Shown here: one piece after another, positions 27,474 through 35,952 of the stretch
Position numbering within the stretch: the first letter of the stretch is position 1
How the letters are laid out: each line of letters opens with the position of its first letter
DNA from: an uncultured Tateyamaria sp.
Lineage (GTDB): Bacteria > Pseudomonadota > Alphaproteobacteria > Rhodobacterales > Rhodobacteraceae
Length of the DNA stretch: 64,000 bases
Reading direction: 5' to 3'
Assembly: GCA_947501275.1 (NCBI GenBank)
Contig: CANMVD010000011.1
Span: 1 to 64,000 of the forward strand
Notes under the pieces: generated by a model
The model's input: only the letters and a program-made list of their open reading frames with translations
What the model was told of the DNA's origin: nothing
The model's database searches: none
Translations under genes and position numbers: made by a program

Positions 27474-30032
27474 ATGGCGGCGCTCAACGAACCGATCATT
27501 GGAGATGGCATCCGCCACACCAACTACTTTCAGGGCCGTGTGCTGAGTGCGGAAGATCTGGCAACCGATCAATCCGCAAGTCACGCGCATCTTGCGCAAC
27601 TGGGGCAGGCCATTGGTGCAGGTGTGGTGCGCGGTCTGGATGTCGGGATCGAGGCAAACGGCCCGGCCCCCACCCTGTCAATCGACCCCGGTCTTGCAAT
27701 CAATGCCGAAGGCCACACCATCGCTTTGCCCGGGCGGGTGATCCTGCCTTTGCTAGGCGATGCAACCAGCACAAACGCGCGCGACGACGGTATCTTTGGT
27801 CCGTGCAGCGACGCCGGGCCCGGTGTTGATCTGTCGGGTGACGGGGCCTATCTGCTGCTGCTTTCTCCGGCTGCCGGATACCGTGAACGCGCACCCAAGG
27901 TGGGCCTTGAGGATGACGGCATCGCGGGCAGTTGTGGTGCCCGGTATCTCGTCGAAGGGGCTGTACTGCGCCTGATCCCGTTGCCATTGGCTGGCCGGGC
28001 CGACATTTCCGAAGCCTTCAATGCCATCGCTGCGCTGGACGATCCCGCGTCGACCGCAGGGCCCGAAGAAACGCTGCAAACCGTGTCCCGGTTTCGCAAT
28101 CGCCTGGCTCATCTCTGCCTGACAGATGCAGCTGCCGCGGGACATGCGGCAGCATTGCGCAGCGGTGCGCCCGAAGTTTTTGATGCATCACCCACACTGC
28201 TCAGCGATCTGCGGCAGGGCGAAACGCCCCCGTTGCGGCCATGCGATGTGCCGCTGGCTGTGCTGTATCTCGACCTGTTTGGCTTGCGGTTCGTCGATCA
28301 GTGGGCCGCGCGTCGTTTGGCCCGGCCACGCCTGTCGGCCAGCGCGCTGTCGCTGTTTCCGGAATACGGTCTTGAGCGGCTGCTGCAATTTGCGAGCCAA
28401 TTGGATGATATCCTGCGCGAGACCGGTTCCATCGCAGACGTGCGCATCGGGGATTACATGCGGTTTGTCCCGCCAGCCGCATGGTTTCCCGCCCAAGGCT
28501 CGGGTGTCGCCGGCTTTAGCCCCTCTCAGTTTCTCACCCCGTTCACCCGCGGGGCGGTCGGGCGTTTGAATGCGGGGCAAATGGCGGACCGCCTGGACAC
28601 TTCCCTGCGCCATCGGGCCATCGATCTGCTGACCGATCCCTGCCTGCTCACATATGATCTGGACGAGAACGAAAGCGCGCTGGTCACAGGTGAGGCCGGG
28701 CGGCGTTTGCGCTTTTTCCAGACGCGCGATGTGAACGGCCCCTTGCAGCGCGACGCATTGGCGCTGGCCATGCAAGGCTTGTGGGATGCAGCCCGTGGAT
28801 TGGTGCGTTCATTCGAAGCAGCAGCAGCCCCGGTTCAAAACCAGGCCACACTGCGGGCTTTTGCAGCGGCATTGCAGGCTGTGACTGACACAGCCAATCG
28901 CTACACAGCCGTCGCCATGGCCCGCGCACTGGATGACCTGGACAGTTTGTCAGCCCTTACCGACTTACTGGATTTGCAGCGCCAGATGGCGGACCGCATG
29001 GACGATATCCAATTTGGCAGCGCCACCGCAGCGGCGAACTTTGCACCACTTCTGAACTTCATACTCGATCAATTTGTTGCGGGCCTGCGCATCCGCCTGA
29101 ATGGCGCCTTGCCCAACGGCGCGGGGCCGGGGCTGGCCCAGTCCATTGCCACCAATGATTTGTGCGCCGCAATCGGGGCACAGGAAAACATCAACGCCTT
29201 CCTAGCCACAATCTCCGGCCAGACCGGTGCCAGCGGCCCAACGGACCTGACCCTGATCGGAAGCCCCCAAGGACAAACGGTTGTACCGGGCGGCGCGGCC
29301 TTCCCGCATATCTACGAAATCGACAACGGCACGGACAGACGCCTCACATTCCAGTTGGAGGCGTCCGCCGATGCCACGAATGGCAACTGGAGCAGTGCCG
29401 TCACCATCACCGACACCACCGGCGTGCCAATCAATGAACTGTCCGTTGACAGTGGGACAACCGGTCGTTTGGTCGTGGCAGTCGCCGCGCCTGCGGATGC
29501 GGTTCTGGGCGAAGCGGCAACTCTGAACGTGCGTGCCTTTGCGCCGCCACCGGATCTGCGTGATCTCAACGCTGATCCATTGGTTCTCTCTGTCGGCGAC
29601 GCGCAGACAGATCCGGTGGAACAAACCATCCGCATTCCTGAACCCTCAGATCCTGTGTTGCAGCGCAGCGTTGCGCCAAACGGATTTCTGAATCTGTCCT
29701 TTACGCTGCTCTATCAGGCCGAAAACGGGCCCGACGATGCAGTCTTTGATGTCGGTGTGGTGTTTGACGATCCTGTGGGTGGCTGGTTGGCCTCCGTGGA
29801 TCAGGCGGCAGGTACAGCCGAAGGGCCTCCGGGTCAGTTCATCGAACAGATCCAGCTGTCTTCAGGTGCGCAACGCGTTGTGCCCGTCAGCCTGCGCGCG
29901 CCTGCCGCGGTCGGCGATGCCCCTGTCCGCATCCGCTTTGTCGCCAGATCCAGCAGTCTGGATGCCACGATTTCGGCCTCCTCACCGCCCAACGACGGCG
30001 TGTTCACCCTTGCCGTCAGTTCATCCGCTTAA
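27474..30032 (+). CDS. eCIS structural protein sharing the N-terminal domain of its neighbour
   Basis: The first 95 residues of this 852-residue protein (RHTNYFQGRVLSAEDLATDQ, GVVRGLDVGI, IDPGLAINAEGHTIALPG) are clearly related to the N-terminal domain of the preceding gene product, so the two probably attach to the same site. The middle (about 180-560) is mostly helical. From about 590 there are two Ig-like beta domains (VVPGGAAFPHIYEIDNGTDR, AVTITDTTGVPINEL; then FDVGVVFDDPVGGWLAS) of the kind seen in cell-surface adhesion proteins. I recognise no named family. An outward-facing receptor-binding or baseplate-decorating role is inferred. A GGGAGG site precedes the ATG. Confidence 0.7.
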   Translation: MAALNEPIIGDGIRHTNYFQGRVLSAEDLATDQSASHAHLAQLGQAIGAGVVRGLDVGIEANGPAPTLSIDPGLAINAEGHTIALPGRVILPLLGDATSTNARDDGIFGPCSDAGPGVDLSGDGAYLLLLSPAAGYRERAPKVGLEDDGIAGSCGARYLVEGAVLRLIPLPLAGRADISEAFNAIAALDDPASTAGPEETLQTVSRFRNRLAHLCLTDAAAAGHAAALRSGAPEVFDASPTLLSDLRQGETPPLRPCDVPLAVLYLDLFGLRFVDQWAARRLARPRLSASALSLFPEYGLERLLQFASQLDDILRETGSIADVRIGDYMRFVPPAAWFPAQGSGVAGFSPSQFLTPFTRGAVGRLNAGQMADRLDTSLRHRAIDLLTDPCLLTYDLDENESALVTGEAGRRLRFFQTRDVNGPLQRDALALAMQGLWDAARGLVRSFEAAAAPVQNQATLRAFAAALQAVTDTANRYTAVAMARALDDLDSLSALTDLLDLQRQMADRMDDIQFGSATAAANFAPLLNFILDQFVAGLRIRLNGALPNGAGPGLAQSIATNDLCAAIGAQENINAFLATISGQTGASGPTDLTLIGSPQGQTVVPGGAAFPHIYEIDNGTDRRLTFQLEASADATNGNWSSAVTITDTTGVPINELSVDSGTTGRLVVAVAAPADAVLGEAATLNVRAFAPPPDLRDLNADPLVLSVGDAQTDPVEQTIRIPEPSDPVLQRSVAPNGFLNLSFTLLYQAENGPDDAVFDVGVVFDDPVGGWLASVDQAAGTAEGPPGQFIEQIQLSSGAQRVVPVSLRAPAAVGDAPVRIRFVARSSSLDATISASSPPNDGVFTLAVSSSA

Positions 30033-30052
30033 CCCACCACGGGAGACAGTCC

Positions 30053-32116
30053 ATGCGCCACATATTCTCTGCATTCATTCTGGCTGGATGCGCGGCCCTC
30101 GCCCTATCAGTCGGACCTGCACACGCCGCCGCCCCCTGCCCCATCAGCCTGCAGCAAGGCACTGACATCGGAACCGTGGATGGCGCAAGAGGTCCTGAAT
30201 GGGACGACGCCGCAACGCTTGCCTCGCTTGCAACAACGTCAAGCGGATGTCTGGGAACTTTGTTGGACGAAGATGGCACATTTCGCCCGGTCACGATCCG
30301 CTCGAAATCCTACACAGCGCCGGGCGGTGCCGCCTGGATCGCGTTCTTCTTCGAAGTGCAGGATGCCTCGCAAACGCAATCTGACGGGTCGATCCTCGCC
30401 AACGGAGAAGTGTTGGTGCTGCAACTTGATGCAGACCTGTCGGAAGGCGAGACACTGAGCCAGGGCGCCAGTCCCCTGTCGCGGGACTGGAAGATCGAAG
30501 CGCGGCATTTTTGGGAAACGGCTGATCCCGCAGACCCCGATAATGTTGCTGTCACAACCCGCTTTTACGACAGTTCCGGTGACAGCCCTTTTTGTGCACT
30601 GGCCGGACCCAGTGTGCCATTCTGGAACGAAATTGTCAGCGGACTGACCCCCGCGACCACCCCTCAGATCGCGGTGCGCAAGGATTTTCCCGGCGGATAC
30701 ACCATCGAGGTCGCCGTTCCGATGGCGCTGATCGGGAACCCTTCAGGCGATATCGGCGTGGCCCTGTCGATTGTGAATGACCACGGATCTTGCGTCGGCG
30801 GCAGCGGTGTGTGTGACGGGCACGGGTTGGCCTTCCCGTCCGACCTGCCGATCACAAACGCAGACAATCCGGTGCTGGGATGCGGACACAGCTGGATTGC
30901 ACCCGACAGTTGGGCCACCGGTTACACCAACCAGGCACCGGGCGATGTGACCCTGTCGCACAACCCGCGGTTCTGGACATCCGAAGACGTGGATGCCCTG
31001 GCTTGCGGCACCGTCGACAACAACTATTACCCCGGCAATCCATGCCGCATGACGGTGCGGGCCAATCTGCGCAATGCCAGCACATCAGACCAGATCCGCA
31101 ATATTCTGGTACTCAAGGGCGATCACGGTGCAGGTGTTGTCGATTGGTCCTTTGTGGACCTGATCGAAGGTGTGTCCGTACCCGCGGGTGGGCAAATGTC
31201 GTCGCTGAGCGCCGAACACAGCGACCTGGACGGATTGGCCGGGCACCCGTGTGTGCGGGCCTACGCCCTGCCGCCCAACATCGACCCGACATTTGATCTG
31301 GCACGCATGCAATCGATCACGTCAGCCGCGGAGTTGACGGCGCTGGTGGATACGTATGGCCTGCGCGACCAGCACTCGGCACAACAGAACATTTCGCGTC
31401 GTCCTGACACGGATGTGTGCCCAAATGCCGCCTGCCGGATCAATGCGTGGCTGCAACAGCCTGCGCAGTTTAACCTCGCAGATCATCCATTGATCGCGCC
31501 CGCGTTTGCGCAAGATGCGCCTGCCCCGCGCACCACCGTATTCACTGTTGCACCCGGCGTGCATCAAAGTGCCGAAGGACAAAAAGCAGGCATCCTGACC
31601 GGCCTATCGAGCGATGTTGGTCTGGATCCGGAAACGCTGGCCAAGATCAGCGAAACCGATGCCGTTGTCGAATTTGTGGCCCTTGGATACCGCGAGCCGG
31701 ACAACATCGAAGGTCCGCTACCGGACCCGCGCCACAACCTGCTGGAGGTGGTTGGCGGGGCGATCGAGCGGATCCCGTTGACCCGGATCGCCGACAATCA
31801 GGAGATCGCGCTGACGCTGAATGTCGGTAATCCAGCGGAGGTTGCGCGCAATATCGGTGTGTCCGTGCGGGTTTATGACCCAACCGGCTCTGGCCTTGCC
31901 GTGGCCGTGTCCGAGGACACGTTGCAAACACTGGCCAGCGCACCGTTCGCCCCGTTTGAGAGCAGGCCCATTGTCGCCCTTGCAGGCACGACCAAGGCTC
32001 TGGCCAACCCCGGCGGCGGTGCACCGGGTGGATTGACAAACCAGCAATTGCTTTTGTTGCTTCTTGTGCTGCTTGTGTTGGTGATCTTCCTGTTCATCAG
32101 ACGGCGGTCTGCCTGA
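30053..32116 (+). CDS. Exported, membrane-anchored protein within the eCIS operon (CBM9-like N-terminal region)
   Basis: The 687-residue product starts with a signal sequence (MRHIFSAFILAGCAALALSV, GPAHA). It can be read as a Sec signal cut after AHA, or less likely as a lipoprotein with the lipobox LAGC at 10-13. Residues about 33-250 (GTVDGARGPEWDDAATLASL, AWIAFFFEVQDASQTQ, TIEVAVPMALIG) resemble the carbohydrate-binding CBM9/DOMON-like fold. Cysteines are frequent, fitting an oxidising compartment. The C-terminus is a Gly/Pro-rich hinge, about 21 hydrophobic residues (QQLLLLLLVLLVLVIFLFI) and RRRSA, i.e. a single anchor with cytoplasmic end. An exported protein in an operon for a cytoplasmically assembled device is striking and suggests a membrane dock or surface partner. 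Confidence 0.72.
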   Translation: MRHIFSAFILAGCAALALSVGPAHAAAPCPISLQQGTDIGTVDGARGPEWDDAATLASLATTSSGCLGTLLDEDGTFRPVTIRSKSYTAPGGAAWIAFFFEVQDASQTQSDGSILANGEVLVLQLDADLSEGETLSQGASPLSRDWKIEARHFWETADPADPDNVAVTTRFYDSSGDSPFCALAGPSVPFWNEIVSGLTPATTPQIAVRKDFPGGYTIEVAVPMALIGNPSGDIGVALSIVNDHGSCVGGSGVCDGHGLAFPSDLPITNADNPVLGCGHSWIAPDSWATGYTNQAPGDVTLSHNPRFWTSEDVDALACGTVDNNYYPGNPCRMTVRANLRNASTSDQIRNILVLKGDHGAGVVDWSFVDLIEGVSVPAGGQMSSLSAEHSDLDGLAGHPCVRAYALPPNIDPTFDLARMQSITSAAELTALVDTYGLRDQHSAQQNISRRPDTDVCPNAACRINAWLQQPAQFNLADHPLIAPAFAQDAPAPRTTVFTVAPGVHQSAEGQKAGILTGLSSDVGLDPETLAKISETDAVVEFVALGYREPDNIEGPLPDPRHNLLEVVGGAIERIPLTRIADNQEIALTLNVGNPAEVARNIGVSVRVYDPTGSGLAVAVSEDTLQTLASAPFAPFESRPIVALAGTTKALANPGGGAPGGLTNQQLLLLLLVLLVLVIFLFIRRRSA

Positions 32117-32117
32117 G

Positions 32118-33815
32118 ATGGCGCGGGCGTTGCCTTCGCTGACCATCGGCGCTGCGCGCGTGCCGGCACCCCTTGCCGCGCAGCGCCCGTTGGCCAAGTC
32201 AGACCTCGCCCGCGCCTTGGCACCCGTGTCTGACAGGCCTGCCCTTGCCAGCGACATCTTGTTGGTGCGCAAGTTATCAATGCCTGAACCTGCGTCGGGT
32301 GCAGCGGTGGACAAGGCAGTTGTATCGGCACTGACAGACCAACGCAGGCGCGCTGCCCGCCCGCATCTGGGCCGCGTGCCGGAAGATGCAGATGCAGTGG
32401 TTTTTGCCAACGAAGCGGAGCTGCTCGCGTGCCTGATCGTTGCAGGGCGTGCCCGCCCGTGGTGGCGCATTTGCGCAGCGCGTATTTTGGGAGACGTGTC
32501 CGCTCCTGCACCTTTGTCCGGAGTATTGGCAGAGCGCGCGTCACATCTGCCTGCAGTGGTGACACAAGTGGCAAGATGGGATGCGCTCTCTGTGTTTGAG
32601 GCGCAGTTCAGTGACGTCGACATCATACGCATGACGAACGCCTTGATCGCGACCTGGGATTTGCCGCTGCATCCAACGGTTGGCCAGTCTTCGGCAGGCA
32701 GTCCAAAATCGAACGAGACCAGTCAGCGTTCGGTTTTACCCTCGGTGCCTTCCCGGCCCAAACTCCGCGCGCGTTCCTTGGTGCGGGTCGCGCAAGATCT
32801 TGCAACATCACCTTTGGCTACCAAAACCCGCCTTGCCCAATCCGGTACGTCGCCACATCACTTGGCCTTTGCAGCTGGGGCGATCGATGCACCGCCGCGC
32901 CCCGAGGTGGCCACGGTAGAACGTGAGGCGCCTCGCCCGCGCCCAGACCCTTCGGCAGGTCCAAGTCCCCATCGGCAACAGCCAAGTCGTCCACGAGATG
33001 CAACCCCTGCCGCTATTCCAAAGCGCACCAAGATACCGCCTGCACCACAGAAAGAAGGCGCAATCAATCAGGAACAGCATTCAGCAGACGCCTCCAAAGG
33101 CATCTCAAATATTCATCGCAATCCGCGCATGACGCCACATCCAGAGAAAAACAGGCCACCCGCCGCCAGCGCAAACCCACCCGTCGAAGAACGTGCGCCG
33201 AACGCACCGGAACCGGATGTCGATACCTATGGCGACACCTCCCAATCCAACCCGTTGCTGGCCTATCAAGATACCGCTCAGCAAATCCAAACCCAATTGG
33301 GCGGGGTATTTTACCTTTGGCACCTGTGCGCGGCGCTGGATCTGCCGCATTCGGCTGCCGACTGGAACATGCCGCAAAACCTGGGCGCATGGGGCGTGAT
33401 GGAGGCCTTGGCCCGCGCCCTTCTGGGCCTCGATACCGCGCACGAAGACCCCATTTGGACCCTGCTTGCCACACTGGATGGCCGAGACCCAGGCACACCT
33501 CTGGGCTTGGGGATGCAGATCCCGGACACAAGAAATGCTTTGGCCATATCCGGTCCGTTCTCAGAAGCGTTGGGCACTTGGCTTGGCGCGACCATGCCCG
33601 CGATAAAGACACGCCTTGCGGAGGCTTTGGAGTGTCCAACCGAAACTGTCAAAAACCTGCTACAGCGCCCCGCTCACATAGATGTGCGGCCCGCCGAAAT
33701 TGACGTATTCTATCCGATGAACAGCGCCGAATTGCCCACACGCCGGGCCGGGCTGGACGTAGATCCCGGATGGGTCCCTGCACTTGGACACATCGTGAGG
33801 TTTCATTATGTCTGA
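32118..33815 (+). CDS. eCIS-associated protein of unknown function with Pro-rich linker
   Basis: The 565-residue product has a helical N-terminal part (about 1-215) and a poorly conserved, Pro/Ala/Arg/Gln-rich linker (about 216-390, low complexity). The C-terminal part (about 395-565) has LGGVFYLWHLCAALDLPHSA, LGAWGVMEALARALLGLD and a terminal GWVPALGHIVRFHYV. I cannot assign a family. Its start is within three bases of the previous stop and its end overlaps the ATPase start by eight bases, so it is coupled to both. Similar unassigned proteins sit before the ATPase in many eCIS loci. Assembly or tape-measure function is possible but unsupported. Confidence 0.6.
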   Translation: MARALPSLTIGAARVPAPLAAQRPLAKSDLARALAPVSDRPALASDILLVRKLSMPEPASGAAVDKAVVSALTDQRRRAARPHLGRVPEDADAVVFANEAELLACLIVAGRARPWWRICAARILGDVSAPAPLSGVLAERASHLPAVVTQVARWDALSVFEAQFSDVDIIRMTNALIATWDLPLHPTVGQSSAGSPKSNETSQRSVLPSVPSRPKLRARSLVRVAQDLATSPLATKTRLAQSGTSPHHLAFAAGAIDAPPRPEVATVEREAPRPRPDPSAGPSPHRQQPSRPRDATPAAIPKRTKIPPAPQKEGAINQEQHSADASKGISNIHRNPRMTPHPEKNRPPAASANPPVEERAPNAPEPDVDTYGDTSQSNPLLAYQDTAQQIQTQLGGVFYLWHLCAALDLPHSAADWNMPQNLGAWGVMEALARALLGLDTAHEDPIWTLLATLDGRDPGTPLGLGMQIPDTRNALAISGPFSEALGTWLGATMPAIKTRLAEALECPTETVKNLLQRPAHIDVRPAEIDVFYPMNSAELPTRRAGLDVDPGWVPALGHIVRFHYV

Positions 33816-35952
33816 GCCCACGACAATCCGTGTGCACGCCACGCAGACGCAGGCTCAAAACGCCGTGCCCTTCACGGCCGCAGGCCACTTTATCCTGCAT
33901 TTCTATGCAGCCGTATTCGAGTTGCTGCGCCAAATTCGGCACGTGACAGGCACGACGGACGGGTTTGCGGACCTGTTGGAACAACATCCGTTCCTCAAGG
34001 GCTATCTTGAGGAAATCGCCCGGGCCTTACCTGTCCCGGATCCCTTGGCCGCCAACCAGAGCCAATGGACGGACGCAATCACAGATCATGCGCGTCAGTG
34101 CGCCGTTCATTTACCGACGCGCGCTTTGCAGGATGCGGGCTTGTCCACTCGCTCACTGCGGTTGTTGATGTTGGCCGGGCTTGTTGAAGAAGACAGCCGT
34201 TTCGGTGACCTGCTGGCGTGGTTGCAAGTCGGCACACAGGCCCGCCGCCTGACGCTGGGATTTGCTGAAAATATCCTTGGCCCAGATGACGCCGCGCACG
34301 CAGGCACGCAAGGCGGCGCGCCGTGGCGCGCATTGGATGCGATGGGGTTGATCCGCCCCCTGCAAGCGGACGCCGCGCGTGCAGAACAGACCCTATCGGT
34401 GCCGGGCGAGCTGTGGGCGTTAATCCGGGGCGAAGGGGGGCATTGGCCCACAATTGGAACACTCGCCCCGGCTGTTCAAACCGCGCCACAGGACTTGATC
34501 TTTCCCGCACCTCTGCCCGACAAACTCGTGGAAAGCGCCAAGCTGCTCGGCGGCACCGCTCCGGCGACATTGGTGCTGCGCGGCGATACCGGCATCGATG
34601 TGGCACATATTGCGGCGACCCTGCTGGCGGTTGGCGGGCGTCGGGCCTTGTTACTTAAATCTGTTCCAGAACCCGAGACGGCACGGCATTTGGGTGCTTG
34701 GCTGTGTATGTCGGGTTGCGCGCCGGTATACACACTGGAACTGGGCCCGGGCGCAGTGGCCGAGGGACTGAGGCCACGCGGGTATGCGGGACCGATCATT
34801 GTCGCCCCCGGCCCTGAAGGCGGTGTCGATGTTGCTCGGACAGAAACGCAACTGTCCCTGAATGTACCACCCTTGCCGCCTGACTTGCGCCGACTGATTT
34901 GGAAAGGCGCACTGGGAACACAGGCTGTTGCGCAGTTAGGTCCTGTTCTCAACGGGCTGCGTGTCTCTGAAGGGTACGCCAGACGGATTGCTGCGACGGC
35001 CCAAATCGAGGCCCGGCTCGAGAACTGCACACATCCCAATGCAACGCACATCAACACCGCTGCGCGGGCGCTCAATCATCAGTTGCTGGATGGTTTGGCC
35101 GACCGCATGGACACAGCACAGGACTGGTCATCGCTGATTGCAGCCCCCGCCACCGTATCCATGCTGCGCGTTCTCGAAGATCAGGCCCGCAATCGCGAAA
35201 CCCTGAGCGGGCGAATGGGCCCGGCCTTTCACGGAGCGGCATCCGAAGGCGTACGGGCCTTGTTCACCGGCGTTTCCGGCACGGGCAAGACAATGTGTGC
35301 CCGCCTGCTGGCAGGTGTACTGGGCAAAGAGCTGTATCGCGTCGATCTGGCATCCGTGGTGAACAAATACATCGGTGAAACCGAAAAAAACCTTGGGCGT
35401 GTGCTGGCCCGCGCGGAGGCGTTGGACGTTGTGTTGCTGCTTGATGAGGGGGACGCGCTTTTGGGCACCCGCACCGAGGTGAAATCAGCCAATGACCGCT
35501 ACGCCAATCTGGAAACCAACTACTTGCTGCAACGCCTTGAGCATTACCGGGGCATCATTCTGATCACGACCAATTTCGGTGACAATATCGACAAGGCCTT
35601 TCAGCGGCGCATGGACGTGGTGGTGACCTTCTATCGCCCGTCTGCAATGCAGCGCGAGGCGATCCTGCGGATGCATTTGCCTCCAGATTGCCAGTTGGCA
35701 CCCGATATCGTTACCGAGGCCATGCTGCGGTGTGATCTGACAGGTGGTCAGATCCGAAATGTCGCCACACGCGCCGCATTGGCGGCTTTGGCTGACAACA
35801 GTGCTGTTCAGGATGACCATTTCCTGCAAGCCCTTTCGATTGAACATGAAAAAGCGGGTGCTGTGTTCCCGATGGGCGTTGCGGATGACACCGCCGCGCG
35901 ACGCGATCACAGCGCCCTTGATCTTGCCGCATCGCTTCGGTCGGCCAGATGA
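33808..35952 (+). CDS. AAA+ ATPase of the eCIS (Afp15/Pvc15-like)
   Basis: The 714-residue protein has a helical N-terminal region, a degenerate first ATPase half (LVLRGDTGIDVAHIAATLLA near 255) and an intact classical AAA domain. The latter has Walker A GVSGTGKT (488-495), YIGETEKNLGRV pore-type residues, Walker B VVLLLDEGDALL (541-552), ITTNFGDNID sensor 1 and AFQRRMD arginine fingers. The family is an eCIS hallmark. In PVC it is needed for loading effectors into the tube and it is not part of the particle. It directly precedes the effector gene, whose start overlaps its stop by four bases. Confidence 0.95.
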   Translation: MSEPTTIRVHATQTQAQNAVPFTAAGHFILHFYAAVFELLRQIRHVTGTTDGFADLLEQHPFLKGYLEEIARALPVPDPLAANQSQWTDAITDHARQCAVHLPTRALQDAGLSTRSLRLLMLAGLVEEDSRFGDLLAWLQVGTQARRLTLGFAENILGPDDAAHAGTQGGAPWRALDAMGLIRPLQADAARAEQTLSVPGELWALIRGEGGHWPTIGTLAPAVQTAPQDLIFPAPLPDKLVESAKLLGGTAPATLVLRGDTGIDVAHIAATLLAVGGRRALLLKSVPEPETARHLGAWLCMSGCAPVYTLELGPGAVAEGLRPRGYAGPIIVAPGPEGGVDVARTETQLSLNVPPLPPDLRRLIWKGALGTQAVAQLGPVLNGLRVSEGYARRIAATAQIEARLENCTHPNATHINTAARALNHQLLDGLADRMDTAQDWSSLIAAPATVSMLRVLEDQARNRETLSGRMGPAFHGAASEGVRALFTGVSGTGKTMCARLLAGVLGKELYRVDLASVVNKYIGETEKNLGRVLARAEALDVVLLLDEGDALLGTRTEVKSANDRYANLETNYLLQRLEHYRGIILITTNFGDNIDKAFQRRMDVVVTFYRPSAMQREAILRMHLPPDCQLAPDIVTEAMLRCDLTGGQIRNVATRAALAALADNSAVQDDHFLQALSIEHEKAGAVFPMGVADDTAARRDHSALDLAASLRSAR

